Assembly (NCBI RefSeq): GCF_000250635.1
Contig: NC_016940.1
Location: 3,038,501 to 3,102,500 of the forward strand
DNA from: Saprospira grandis str. Lewin
GTDB lineage: Bacteria > Bacteroidota > Bacteroidia > Chitinophagales > Saprospiraceae
Reading direction: 5' to 3'
Length of the DNA: 64,000 nt
Each line of letters opens with the position of its first letter. Within the stretch, counting starts at the first letter, position 1. The translations under genes were made by a program, and so were the position numbers. A model generated the notes under the pieces. That model was not told the DNA's origin, searched no databases, and saw only the letters and a program-made list of their open reading frames with translations. Positions 50,922-59,136 of this stretch are shown piece by piece.

Positions 50922-50958
50922 AAGAAGAGATAAGGCCCAAGGCCCTATCTCTTCTTTT
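50922..50958 (+). terminator. Strong hairpin upstream of the acyl-CoA dehydrogenase
   Basis: AAGAAGAGATA pairs with TATCTCTTCTT, with an inner GGCC/GGCC stem, then TT. It could terminate the preceding gene or be a leader structure in the transcript of the next one. Confidence 0.5.
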
Positions 50959-51022
50959 GGGTTTAAGGAGACCCCTTAAACTATAGTAATTCTGAAAGTA
51001 TAATCTATAAAAACATACAATC

Positions 51023-52822
51023 ATGGCAGAACTTGTTGATAATAAACAAACAGAGGTGCTAAAAGGTGCGGAGTATTTGGTCCGCGATAGCCAAGCAAAA
51101 GAAACTTATATCCCCGAAGAAAGTAATGAGGAGCAGGAGATGATTCGCCAAATGGTGAAGGATTTCTGCGAAACGCATATCTACCCCAATTACGCCAAAA
51201 TCGAAAAGCAAGAAAATAATATTGCTAAGGATCTTTTGGCTGTAGCAGGGGAGCAGGGCCTTCTCAGCGCACATATTCCCGAAGAATATGGCGGAATGCC
51301 CATGGATAATAATACCAATACCATTATTACCGAAGAGGTGGGCCGCTCGGGCTCTTTCTCTGTAGCTGTAGCCGCCCATACGGGTATCGGTATGCTGCCC
51401 ATCCTTTATTATGGTACCGAAGAACAAAAACAAAAGTACTTGCCCGGCCTTTGCTCTGGCCAAATGGCCGCCTCTTATTGCCTTACCGAACCCGGCTCTG
51501 GCTCCGATGCCCTAGCCGCTAAAACAAAGGCAATCCGCTCTGAAGATGGAGAACATTTCTTTATCACCGGACAAAAAATGTGGATCACTAACGGCGGTTT
51601 TGCCGATGTATTTATCGTCTTCGCTCAAGTAGATGGCGATAAGTTTACTGGATTTTTGGTAGAACGTGGAGCCGAAGGCCTTAGCCTTGGCGCCGAGGAA
51701 GATAAACTCGGGATCAAAGGTTCTTCTACTCGCCAGGTGTTCTTCGAAAATGTAAAGGTGTCTAAGGATGCCGTTTTGGGAGAAATCGGAAAAGGCCACC
51801 TAATCGCCTTTAACGTACTCAATGTGGGCCGCTTTAAGTTGGGCGTAATGACCCTAGGCGCCGCTAAACGCAATGCCGACCTAGCCGTGCAATACGCTAA
51901 CGAACGCCATCAATTTAAACAGCCAATTAGCAATTTTGGGGCTATCCAACATAAGCTGGCCCAACAAGCTACTCAGATTTATGCCGCAGAATCGGCGCTC
52001 TACCGTAGCTCTATGCTCCTCCAACAAAAGGCTAAGGCCCTTATGGAAGCAGGCAAAACTTTTGCCGAGGCCAAACTAATCGCCGCCGAAGAATATGCCG
52101 TAGAATGCGCTATGCTTAAGGTGATTGGCTCCGAAATGCTCGATTATGTAGTAGACGAAACGGTCCAAATCCATGGCGGAAATGGCTTCTCTGAAGAGTA
52201 TTCTGCTGCCCGCGCTTACCGCGATGCTCGGATCAACCGCATCTTTGAAGGTACCAACGAAATTAACCGCCTGCTCACTTTCTCTATGACGATGCGTAGA
52301 GCTATGAAAGGCGCTATCGATATCACTGGCCCCGCTTGGGAGGTGCAAAAGGAGTTGGCTAGCATGCCCAAAATCGAAAATCTAGACGGCCCCCTCGCTC
52401 AAGAAATCAAAACGGTTAAGCAGCTCAAGAAAATGGCCCTTATGGTGGCCGGTGGTGCCGCTAAATATCAACTTGATGGCAAATTGGACCTCAAAAATGA
52501 ACAGGAAATCTGCATGAATATCGCCGACCTGATGATCGACGCTTTCGTGGCCGAGTCTTTCCTTCTCCGGGTCCAAAAATTAGCCGAACTCGGAAAAGAT
52601 AATAGCAACCCCGAAAAAATGCTTAAGATTTTCCTTAACGATGCCCTCGATCGCGCCGCCAAAAATGCCAAAGATGCACTCTGCTCTTTCGCCGATGGCG
52701 ATGCCCTCCGCATGATGCTCAATGGCGTGAAACGCTTTAGCAAAGGCGGACAATATAATGTCAAAAATCTAGCTCGTGAAGTAGCCAAAACTTTTATCGA
52801 CGCTAATGAGTACTGCTTCTAA
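51023..52822 (+). CDS. Acyl-CoA dehydrogenase, long form
   Basis: FAD enzyme for the first step of fatty acid beta-oxidation. The 599 residues are longer than the ~380-400 of short-chain types and fit the VLCAD/ACAD9-like long subgroup: catalytic domain with YCLTEPGSGSDALAAKTKA and KMWITNGGFADVFIVFAQVDGDKFTGFLVERG, the catalytic Glu in RINRIFEGTNEINRLL (about 415), and a ~180-residue helical C-terminal extension. The glycine-rich VQIHGGNGFSEEYSAARAYRD is typical. Start MAELVDNKQTEVLKG. A terminator follows. It may serve with the FadD at 5.2 kb. Confidence 0.92.
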   Translation: MAELVDNKQTEVLKGAEYLVRDSQAKETYIPEESNEEQEMIRQMVKDFCETHIYPNYAKIEKQENNIAKDLLAVAGEQGLLSAHIPEEYGGMPMDNNTNTIITEEVGRSGSFSVAVAAHTGIGMLPILYYGTEEQKQKYLPGLCSGQMAASYCLTEPGSGSDALAAKTKAIRSEDGEHFFITGQKMWITNGGFADVFIVFAQVDGDKFTGFLVERGAEGLSLGAEEDKLGIKGSSTRQVFFENVKVSKDAVLGEIGKGHLIAFNVLNVGRFKLGVMTLGAAKRNADLAVQYANERHQFKQPISNFGAIQHKLAQQATQIYAAESALYRSSMLLQQKAKALMEAGKTFAEAKLIAAEEYAVECAMLKVIGSEMLDYVVDETVQIHGGNGFSEEYSAARAYRDARINRIFEGTNEINRLLTFSMTMRRAMKGAIDITGPAWEVQKELASMPKIENLDGPLAQEIKTVKQLKKMALMVAGGAAKYQLDGKLDLKNEQEICMNIADLMIDAFVAESFLLRVQKLAELGKDNSNPEKMLKIFLNDALDRAAKNAKDALCSFADGDALRMMLNGVKRFSKGGQYNVKNLAREVAKTFIDANEYCF

Positions 52823-52846
52823 TTAGCAGAATATCAATCAAATTCA

Positions 52847-52880
52847 AAAAGGTCTGCCTCCTCAGAGGTAGACCTTTTTT
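52847..52880 (+). terminator. Intrinsic terminator of the long acyl-CoA dehydrogenase gene
   Basis: Stem AAAAAGGTCTGCCTC/GAGGTAGACCTTTTTT (one mismatch), ending in T6. Confidence 0.88.
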
Positions 52881-52885
52881 GTTTG

Positions 52886-53013
52886 GGCCTTGGGGCTGTC
52901 CTGTATCCGAATAAAGTTTTACCCTAGGCGAGTCAACTTCATGAGGGTTTCAACCCTCATCTATATATTATTGCGTAGCAATACCATTGTTGCTGTAGGT
53001 TTCAACCTACAGT
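52886..53013 (+). repeat. Degenerate repeat copy with two perfect palindromes (copy 18)
   Basis: Begins GGGGCTGTCC but lacks the core. It contains ATGAGGGTTTCAACCCTCAT (52941-52960), the hairpin ATTGCGTAGCAAT and CTGTAGGTTTCAACCTACAG (52993-53012), the same layout as the insert in copies 2 and 6. Confidence 0.6.
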
Positions 53014-53050
53014 GATTGCAGTTCTCTAAGCCTTCAAGCGCTCCACCAAA

Positions 53051-54085
53051 TCAATCCTCCGCCCAAACTTTACAACCCTCTGTGCAGTTCTGACAAATGT
53101 CTATCTGATCCCGCCCCCTAAATAGCAATTCTCTAAATTCCTGATAGGCCTCCGACCACCAAATTTCCTCAAAACTTGCCGACTGCAATTGCCCCAACTC
53201 ATGCTGCGCATCTTTGTCAAAACAACAAGGCAATACCCGCCCATCCCAACTAATCACACAAGAGTGCCAAAGCTTCCAACAATGGTTCAATAACTCATTC
53301 TTAATGATATAACTGCCATCCGCCTGCTTGGCATAACGAGCATATTTATTTTGTGTGGGAATCAAGGGGTTGCCCTGCTTGTAATCATAGATCTGGGCGG
53401 TCTTCAATTTAACCTCATCGACCCCTATCTCTTCCGCCAAACGATAAATGTCTGGTATCTGATGCTCATTGGGCCGAACTACCAAAAACTGAAAGATCAA
53501 ATAGGGCGTTTTGCTCTTCAGTTTCTTGCGCCACTTGACCATATTCCTGGCCCCCTGCAAGACATTCTCCAATTTCCCACTCTTCCGATAGGCCGAGTAG
53601 GTCTCCTGATCACTGCCATCTATAGAGATAATCAAACGGTCCAAACCAGATTCTACCGTTTTCTTCGCATTGGCCTCATTCAAAAAATGTGCATTGGTAG
53701 AGGTGGCCGTATAAATGCCCTTTTGCTTGGCATAAGCGACCATCTCCAAAAAGTTGGGATTGATGTAGGGCTCTCCCTGAAAGTAAAAGGTTAGGTAAAA
53801 GAGCTGCCCCCCCATTTGGTCCATCAAACTCCTGAAAAAATCAGCCTTGAGGTTGCCCGTTGGCCTAGAAAAGTTGCGCAATCCACTAGGGCATTCCGGA
53901 CAACGAAGGTTGCAAGCCGTGGTCGGCTCTATGGCAATAGAAAAAGGCAAACCCCATTGCTTGGGCCGCCCCAATAAACGACTATAATAATAGGAGCTGT
54001 AGACTTTGACTAGATTCCAAAACCGTTTGGGCCCAATACGACGCCCCAAATTCCAGGCATCCTGCAATTTGGCTAGTTTAGACAT
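53051..54085 (-). CDS. Radical SAM protein with C-terminal SPASM-like cysteines
   Basis: A 344-residue radical SAM enzyme. The AdoMet cluster motif is TACNLRCPECPSGLRN (Cx3Cx2C) at about 53-60. The C-terminal part has further cysteines: HCWKLWHSCVISWDGRVLPCCFDKDAQHELG and DICQNCTEGCKVW, the pattern of SPASM domains that bind auxiliary clusters in enzymes that modify peptides or carbohydrates. The substrate is unknown; no small precursor peptide is recognisable next to it. It overlaps the DinB gene by eight bases and is last in an LRR-DinB-radical SAM operon. Confidence 0.87.
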   Translation of the reverse strand: MSKLAKLQDAWNLGRRIGPKRFWNLVKVYSSYYYSRLLGRPKQWGLPFSIAIEPTTACNLRCPECPSGLRNFSRPTGNLKADFFRSLMDQMGGQLFYLTFYFQGEPYINPNFLEMVAYAKQKGIYTATSTNAHFLNEANAKKTVESGLDRLIISIDGSDQETYSAYRKSGKLENVLQGARNMVKWRKKLKSKTPYLIFQFLVVRPNEHQIPDIYRLAEEIGVDEVKLKTAQIYDYKQGNPLIPTQNKYARYAKQADGSYIIKNELLNHCWKLWHSCVISWDGRVLPCCFDKDAQHELGQLQSASFEEIWWSEAYQEFRELLFRGRDQIDICQNCTEGCKVWAED

Positions 54086-54614
54086 AAGGAAGGTAACGTT
54101 CTTCTAATATATTACGATGATGACTCTCATGACCCAAGATGATGTAGGCCAAGGCCCGAACCGAACAAGTTTTGCCACTAGCTACTCCCCGCTTTAGCCA
54201 ATCTTCTGCCCGAAGATGTAGGAAAAACCGCTGACTAAATTGTCGCAAACTCTGCCAATCCACTAAGAGATCGGAAAGCTTGCGCTGCTCCAAATTAAGG
54301 GCCGCAACATAGGCGTCTTCATCAAATCCCGCCAAGGCCTGCCCATCGTTCCGAACAAAACGCAGGGCTCTATATAACATAATTTGCTCGGTATCTATGC
54401 AGTGCTGTACCAATTCCTTTATGCTCCATTTGCCCTCTGCATAGGCAAAGTTGCCCGCCTCTAAAGGCAAATGCCCCAATAGCTCAAGGGTTTTGTCCAT
54501 GTTCAACTGAAATTGCGGCAAGAGCGGCCTAGTCGGAACCAAGTTGATGTAGTTGGCATAAAAGGGCGCAAATTCTCCCGCTTCCGGAGGTGCTACTGTT
54601 TGTTCCATTGACAA
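54078..54614 (-). CDS. DinB family protein
   Basis: A 178-residue four-helix bundle protein of the DinB/YfiT-like group, which often bind a metal with three histidines and can act as thiol-dependent transferases. Candidate ligands are His in IKELVQHCIDTE and the pair in ILGHESHHRNILEERY. The start MSMEQTVAPPEAGEF overlaps the LRR gene by 22 bases, so translation is coupled; the radical SAM gene overlaps its end. The role in the operon is unknown. Confidence 0.82.
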   Translation of the reverse strand: MSMEQTVAPPEAGEFAPFYANYINLVPTRPLLPQFQLNMDKTLELLGHLPLEAGNFAYAEGKWSIKELVQHCIDTEQIMLYRALRFVRNDGQALAGFDEDAYVAALNLEQRKLSDLLVDWQSLRQFSQRFFLHLRAEDWLKRGVASGKTCSVRALAYIILGHESHHRNILEERYLPYV

Positions 54615-55189
54615 TGAATTTTCTTTTCTTTAAATAGTTCTTCCCAAGCTGCTCGACTTTCATCGGTCTCCAAACTCAAAGGGTTGCCCTGCACATAAAG
54701 TTTTTTCAAATTGGGTAGGTCTTCTAGCCAAGCAGGCAGCTGCTCCAACTGATTATCCCCCAAATGCAGTTCTTCCAAATCTTGCAATTGCCCCAATGCC
54801 TCAGGCAGTTGGTCAAGCTCGTTTTGGTCCAAATATAAAATGCGCAAGGCCTGCAAATTCGCAATGCTAGCCGGCAAAAAGGCCAGCTCGTTCTCACTCA
54901 AAAAGAGCTGCTCCAACTGCGGCTGATACTGCAATTGCTCCAAAATGACCGGCAGGTCCATATAACTCATCTTCCTCAGCCAAAGCCGCCTCAACCCCTT
55001 GGCCTGCCGCATCTCCTTGGGCCAGTCTTCTAGCTCCTTTTCATATAAATAAAGAACCCGCAAGCTGTCAAATTGCTCTCCCGCTAAGCCTGCCAAATCC
55101 CGACAAGCCCAAGATGGCGGCTGCGCTTGCCCCATCGCAAACTGCCAAAACAAAAGAAAGCAAAACAAAAAATATAATCGCCTCATCAA
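54593..55189 (-). CDS. Secreted leucine-rich repeat protein
   Basis: A 198-residue protein with a signal peptide (MMRRLYFLFCFLLFWQFAMGQAQ) and about six LRRs of 23 residues with the LxxLxLxxNxLxxLP frame: LEQLFLSENELAFLPASIANLQ, LRILYLDQNELDQLPEALGQLQ, LEELHLGDNQLEQLPAWLEDLP, LKKLYVQGNPLSLE. It is first of an operon whose other members are a DinB and a radical SAM protein, an unusual company for an exported LRR protein. It may bind a surface partner; nothing more is evident. Confidence 0.85.
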   Translation of the reverse strand: MMRRLYFLFCFLLFWQFAMGQAQPPSWACRDLAGLAGEQFDSLRVLYLYEKELEDWPKEMRQAKGLRRLWLRKMSYMDLPVILEQLQYQPQLEQLFLSENELAFLPASIANLQALRILYLDQNELDQLPEALGQLQDLEELHLGDNQLEQLPAWLEDLPNLKKLYVQGNPLSLETDESRAAWEELFKEKKIHCQWNKQ

Positions 55190-55377
55190 TATCGTTTTTT
55201 GTCAAAATAAAGCCGCTCAAGCACTGAACTACCCTCAAAATACTGCTTTTCTAAAGATTTTAAAACCTTCTCTTCGGCTAAGTCCCTAGATGCTTCCCCT
55301 TTTCGCCAGCCTATATCCCCTCCCCAGCTACATCATCTCCAAAATACTACTCTTTTTTCTGCCTTTAGGAGGCTGTT

Positions 55378-55527
55378 TTGGGGCTGCCCCTGCGGCCTTC
55401 GGCCTTGGGTCGGGCCATTGCGCAGCTCGCAGGTCTGCTCGGCCCTGCAGCGCTTTCAGCGCTTTGGTCTGCCGCCTTCGGCGGCCCTGCTACAGCCCCT
55501 CAGCCGGCGGCTTCGCCGCCTCTAGAC
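55378..55527 (+). repeat. GC-rich modular intergenic repeat, copy 19
   Basis: GGGGCTGCCCC, hairpin CGGCCTTCGGCC, GGGTCGGGCCATTGCGCAGCTC, the core, core hairpin AGCGCTTTCAGCGCT, TTGGTCTGCCGCCTTCGGCGGCC, CCCTCAGCC, GGCGGCTTCGCCGCC and TCTAGAC. Its right end joins the 42-bp tandem array without a gap. Confidence 0.88.
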
Positions 55528-56111
55528 GCAGAATAGCTTGCCGCAAATGGAATATCCCATTTTGCAGCTGCAGAATAGCTTCCTCCAAATGGAATATGCC
55601 GTTTTGCAGCTGCAGAATAGCTTCCTCCAAATGGAATATGCCGTTTTGTAGCTGCAGAATAGCTTCCTCCAAATGGAATATGCCGTTTTGCAGTTGCAGA
55701 ATAGCTTCCTCCAAATGGAATATGCCGTTTTGCAGTTGCAGAATAGCTTCCTCCAAATAGAATATCCCATTTTGCAGCTGCAGAATAGCTTCCTCCAAAT
55801 GGAATATGCCGTTTTGCATCTGCAGAATAGCTTGCGGCAACTGTAATATGCCGTTTTGTAGCTGCAGAATAGGGCATAAAGGTTTTAATGGGGTGTTTTG
55901 CATCTGCAGAATAGGGCATAAAGGTTTTGATGTGCCATTTTGCAGTTTCAGAATAGGGCGTAAAGGTTTTGATGGGGTGTTTGATCTCTGTCCAATAGGG
56001 CAAAAAGGTTTTGATGAGGTGTTTTGCATCTGCAGAATAGGGCAAAAAGGTTTTGATGAGGTGTTCTGCATCTGCAGAATAGGGCATAAAGGTTTTGATG
56101 GGCTGTTTGGC
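55500..56111 (-). pseudogene. Possible repeat protein reading frame, 5' end cut off by IS256
   Basis: In one - strand frame the array is read as 14-residue units (for example DAKHPIKTFMPYSA in units 9-14 and AAKRHIPFGGSYSA in units 1-8), ending at a TGA at 55500-55502 inside the adjoining repeat. If the insertion element and one copy of its 8-bp duplication are removed, the frame begins at an ATG (57485-57487 on the - strand: MAKAKQPIKTFMPYSA), giving about 206 residues. In a second frame, units 2-5 differ only by silent changes and form heptads, so I cannot say which frame is used, or whether either is expressed. A purely non-coding minisatellite is the alternative. Confidence 0.3.
55528..56111 (-). 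repeat. 42-bp tandem repeat array, 13 full units plus a partial one
   Basis: Every unit from 55528 to 56073 is exactly 42 bases with no indel. Units 1-8 share GCAGAATAGCTTCCTCC and AAATGGAATATGCCG; units 9-13 share GCAGAATAGGGCATAAAGG and TTTTGATGGGGTGT; all end near TTTTGCA(G/T)CT. Since 42 is divisible by three, several frames stay open through the whole array. On the - strand one frame reads 14-residue units like LQNGIFHLEEAILQ, with a perfect 7-residue hydrophobic spacing; another reads AAKRHIPFGGSYSA. Unit 14 is cut by the IS256 element. There are no spacers, so it is not CRISPR. Confidence 0.9.
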
Positions 56112-57478
56112 GGGACTGTTCAGGATTTTGTGTATCAGAATAAAATTTGGTCAATAGAGACTAGGAGGTGAGTGGTAAAATTTAGATGACCCGGTCAGGG
56201 AAACAGACACAAAGCTGGCTGAAAACTTTGGTCCAACCAGCTCGTTTGACCTTCCATCGTTTTTGAATTTGCATAGCGGCTAAATAGATAGATTTTATGG
56301 CCGCAGCATCATTTGGAAATGAGCGTTTGTTATTGGTATATTTTCTCAGGCCAGCATTAAAGCCTTCAATAATATTTGTGGTATAAATAAGCTTTCTGAT
56401 TTCTTGAGGATAGTATAAAAAGACAGTGAGATTGTCCCAGTTTTTCTCCCAAGATTTAATGATGTAAGGATAGCGATCACCCCATTTTTCTTCAAAATCT
56501 TGAAGCCGATTTCTAGCCTCAGCTTCATTAGGAGCTGTATAAATGAGCTTAATATCTTTGGCCACTTTTCTTCTATTAGAGGCTTCGACAACCTTCATAG
56601 AATTGCGAATTTGATGGACCACACAAATTTGATGAGCTGCCTGAGGAAAGACGGCCTCAACGCTTTGGTCCAAGCCAGCTAGATTGTCTGAGCAGATAAA
56701 TAAAACATCCTTTACCCCTCTTGTTTTAATGTCATTCAAAGTTGTGGCCCAATTTGCAGCAGTCTCTTTTTCAAAGAGATACATGCCAATAATGTCTTGA
56801 TAGCCTGCTAAATTAACCCCAAGGACAATCATGCAAACCTTGCTTTTAATCTGCCCATCTTCTCTAATTTTATAGTGAATCCCATCAATCCAAAGAATCG
56901 CATATTTCTCATCAAGAACCCGATTTTGCCACTCTCGAATACTATCTAAGAGGCTATTAGTAATGGTTGTAATTTGACTCTTAGAGTACTGCTGCCCATA
57001 AATTTCATCCATATACTCTACTATATCAGACAGGCTCATACCTTTAGCATACAATAGTGTAATCACACTCTCCAGCTTAGCCGTCATCGACTTGTGTTTG
57101 GGGACCGTTACAGGGTCAAATTTACCCTCTCGATCTCTTGGTATTTCTATTTGTAATTTGCCACTTTCCGTCTTGATCTTCTTTGAAGAATGGCCATTTC
57201 TGCGATTTTCTCCTTGGACTTCTTCGCCACGAGCATACCCTAAATGCGCTGACATTTCTCCTTCTAACAAACTTTGAATTCCTCGTTTTTTGAGGTCATC
57301 TGTTAGCTTGTCTAGCTCCTCAATGTTCTTCACATCTCCTAGTAGGCGGTTTAATAACTCTTCTTGTTTCTTGTCCATAGCGGTACTTTTTTTCTAAGTA
57401 ATTAAATTGATATTAAACCTCCTAATCTTTACCCCTTTTTTAGCCCATACACAAAATTTTAAACAGTCTCTGTTTGGC
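56104..57478 (-). mobile_element. IS256-family insertion sequence with 8-bp target duplication
   Basis: The element runs from 56112 to 57470 (1359 bp), flanked by TGTTTGGC at 56104-56111 and 57471-57478. Its ends are inverted repeats: GGGACTGTTC plus AGGATTTTGTGTATCAG at the left, and GAGACTGTTT plus AAAATTTTGTGTATGGG read inward from the right (21 of 27 match). It carries one complete Mutator-type transposase on the - strand. The target is the last unit of the 42-bp array. Intact ends and gene suggest recent arrival and possible activity. Confidence 0.93.
56182..57378 (-). CDS. IS256 family transposase (Mutator type)
   Basis: A 398-residue DDE transposase. The catalytic pattern can be seen: Asp in ILWIDGIHYKIREDG, Asp in VLFICSDNLAGLDQ and Glu in IIEGFNAGLRKYTN, with the family's CVVHQIRNSMK (C/DxxH) region. 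The N-terminal part (MDKKQEELLNRLLGDVKNIEELD, then LLEGEMSAHLGYARGE) is the family's DNA-binding and helical region. Full length, with no frameshift, so it is probably functional. Translation starts at ATG 57378, about 90 bases inside the right end. Confidence 0.95.
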   Translation of the reverse strand: MDKKQEELLNRLLGDVKNIEELDKLTDDLKKRGIQSLLEGEMSAHLGYARGEEVQGENRRNGHSSKKIKTESGKLQIEIPRDREGKFDPVTVPKHKSMTAKLESVITLLYAKGMSLSDIVEYMDEIYGQQYSKSQITTITNSLLDSIREWQNRVLDEKYAILWIDGIHYKIREDGQIKSKVCMIVLGVNLAGYQDIIGMYLFEKETAANWATTLNDIKTRGVKDVLFICSDNLAGLDQSVEAVFPQAAHQICVVHQIRNSMKVVEASNRRKVAKDIKLIYTAPNEAEARNRLQDFEEKWGDRYPYIIKSWEKNWDNLTVFLYYPQEIRKLIYTTNIIEGFNAGLRKYTNNKRSFPNDAAAIKSIYLAAMQIQKRWKVKRAGWTKVFSQLCVCFPDRVI

Positions 57479-57502
57479 TTTGGCCATGTGGCACTGCCGC
57501 TA

Positions 57503-57698
57503 CCTGCAGCCTAAAGGCCGCAGCCAATCTTGTTGGGCCATCATCTTGCTCGCCGCAGCGGCTTAAAAGCCCCTGCTTCATTGGAGATGGGCGAAAGCAT
57601 TCGGTTTTCAGGTCCTGCGGCTTTTAAGCTGCAGGCCATGGGGTGGCCAAAATCTAGCTTAGTGGTTCCGAAATTGGCTGCGGGTTTCAACCTGCAGC
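57503..57698. repeat. Cluster of GC-rich palindromes after the insertion element
   Basis: Palindromes GCAGCGGCTTAAAAGCCCCTGC (57556-57577), CCTGCGGCTTTTAAGCTGCAGG (57614-57635) and GCTGCGGGTTTCAACCTGCAGC (57677-57698), with a weaker one at about 57504-57525. They share the GG-TTT-CAA-CC or GGCTT-AAAAGCC type of centre. No gene is seen between 57479 and 57701. Confidence 0.65.
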
Positions 57699-57701
57699 CA
57701 T

Positions 57702-57836
57702 GGCCGAAGGCCAAACGGCCTAGCGATGCGGCGGGGTGGCGCGTAGCGCCAGACCCAGGCGGCGAAGCCGCCGCAGGGCCGAGCAGACCTGCGAGCCCCA
57801 AAGCGTAGCGCCTGCCGAAGGCAGGAGGCCCCAAAA
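57702..57836 (-). repeat. GC-rich modular intergenic repeat, copy 20
   Basis: Reads on - from TTTTGGGGCCTCC with the hairpin CTGCCTTCGGCAG, GGCGCTACGCTTTGGGGCTCGC and the core. The core hairpin is GGCGGCTTCGCCGCC, then TGGGTCTGGCGCTACGCGCC and CGCTAGGCCG. Confidence 0.88.
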
Positions 57837-57837
57837 C

Positions 57838-57870
57838 AAAAAAAAAGAGCCACCGAAAAACGGCAGCTCT
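57838..57870 (-). terminator. Intrinsic terminator of the trans-sulfuration gene (- strand)
   Basis: On the - strand AGAGCTGCCG..CGGTGGCTCT forms a stem followed by T9; the gene stop is at 57900. Confidence 0.82.
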
Positions 57871-57899
57871 ATATCGTATAGATTCCAAAAGGGGAGGAC

Positions 57900-59039
57900 C
57901 TATCCTAGGGCCTTATCTAAATCAGCCAAAAGGTCATCGGCATCTTCTACCCCAACAGAAAGGCGAATGATCGAGTCGGTCAAGCCCACTTTGAGGCGCT
58001 CTTCGCGGGGAATAGCCGCATGCGTCATGCTAGCAGGATGGCCAATGAGTGATTCTACGCCACCCAAAGACTCGGCACAAGTGAAATAATGTACTTTTTC
58101 GAGCACCTTAGCGGCAGCTTCTGCGGTATCCTCCTTGAGATTAAAGGAAAGCATAGCGCCAAAGCCGCGCATCTGCTTTTTGGCAGTTTCATGTCCCGCA
58201 TGATGGGCCAAACCAGGATAATACACCTTGTCTACCTTGGGGTGCTGCATCAAGAAGTCGGCAATTTTAGCGGCATTTTCGCTCGCTCTTTGCACCCGAA
58301 GATGTAGAGTTTTGATGCCACGAAGGACCAAGAAGCAATCTTGGGGACCAGGAACGGCGCCCACAGAATTCTGGATAAAGTAGAGTTTTTCGGCCAAGGC
58401 TTCATCCTTGACCACCAAAGCACCCATCACCACATCAGAGTGGCCACCTAGGTATTTAGTCACCGAGTGCATGACGATATCGGCGCCAAGGTCCAAGGGG
58501 TTTTGGAGGTAAGGCGTAGCAAAAGTATTGTCTACACAAACCATGATATTGTGCTTTTTGGCTACGGCACAAATGGCCTCAATATCAATAATATTGAGCA
58601 TGGGGTTGGTGGGCGTTTCTACCCAAATGAGCTTAGTTTTTTCGGTAATATGGGCCTCAATTTCGGCGGTGCCCTGCATCCCTACAAACTGAAACTTGAT
58701 GCCATAGCGGCTAAAGACCTTCGTAAAGAGGCGGTAAGATCCGCCATAAAGGTCGTTGGTAGAAATCACCTCATCGCCTGGATCGAGCAGGTGCAAAAGG
58801 GCAGCTTCTGCGGCAAGGCCAGAGCCGAAAGTAAGGCCAAACTGTCCATTTTCTAGGGCAGCCAAGTTATCTTCTAGGGCTTTGCGGGTCGGGTTGAGCG
58901 TTCTAGAATACTCATAACCTTTATGTTGGCCCGGAGAGCTTTGGGCATAAGTAGAAGTCTGATAAATGGGCGTCATAATCGCTCCCGTTGCGGGATCGGG
59001 TTCAATACCTGCGTGAATGACTTTGGTTCCGAATTTCAT
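57900..59039 (-). CDS. Cystathionine gamma-synthase/lyase-type trans-sulfuration enzyme
   Basis: PLP-dependent enzyme of methionine/cysteine metabolism. From ATG 59039 there are 379 residues, the size of MetB/Cth-type proteins; the extra 17 residues upstream were dropped. The PLP lysine is in [21 protein letters not shown], the PLP-ring site in [22 protein letters not shown], the phosphate site and active-site Tyr in [15 protein letters not shown], and the substrate Arg region in [18 protein letters not shown]. Features such as [22 protein letters not shown] fit both synthase and gamma-lyase, so the direction of the reaction is not settled. It is followed by a terminator. Confidence 0.93.
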   Translation of the reverse strand: MKFGTKVIHAGIEPDPATGAIMTPIYQTSTYAQSSPGQHKGYEYSRTLNPTRKALEDNLAALENGQFGLTFGSGLAAEAALLHLLDPGDEVISTNDLYGGSYRLFTKVFSRYGIKFQFVGMQGTAEIEAHITEKTKLIWVETPTNPMLNIIDIEAICAVAKKHNIMVCVDNTFATPYLQNPLDLGADIVMHSVTKYLGGHSDVVMGALVVKDEALAEKLYFIQNSVGAVPGPQDCFLVLRGIKTLHLRVQRASENAAKIADFLMQHPKVDKVYYPGLAHHAGHETAKKQMRGFGAMLSFNLKEDTAEAAAKVLEKVHYFTCAESLGGVESLIGHPASMTHAAIPREERLKVGLTDSIIRLSVGVEDADDLLADLDKALG

Positions 59040-59136
59040 AAAAATAAGTCGTTTAATTCGATTCTTAAATGAAGTTAGGGGAAGATACAAAAGTAGGGCT
59101 GTCTAGCCAAGTTCTAAGCGTTCATTAAGACTACAC

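Noticed and set aside
55528-56111. The array resembles a CRISPR array at first glance
   Set aside because: Units follow each other with no unique spacers and no cas genes are near; it is a plain tandem repeat.
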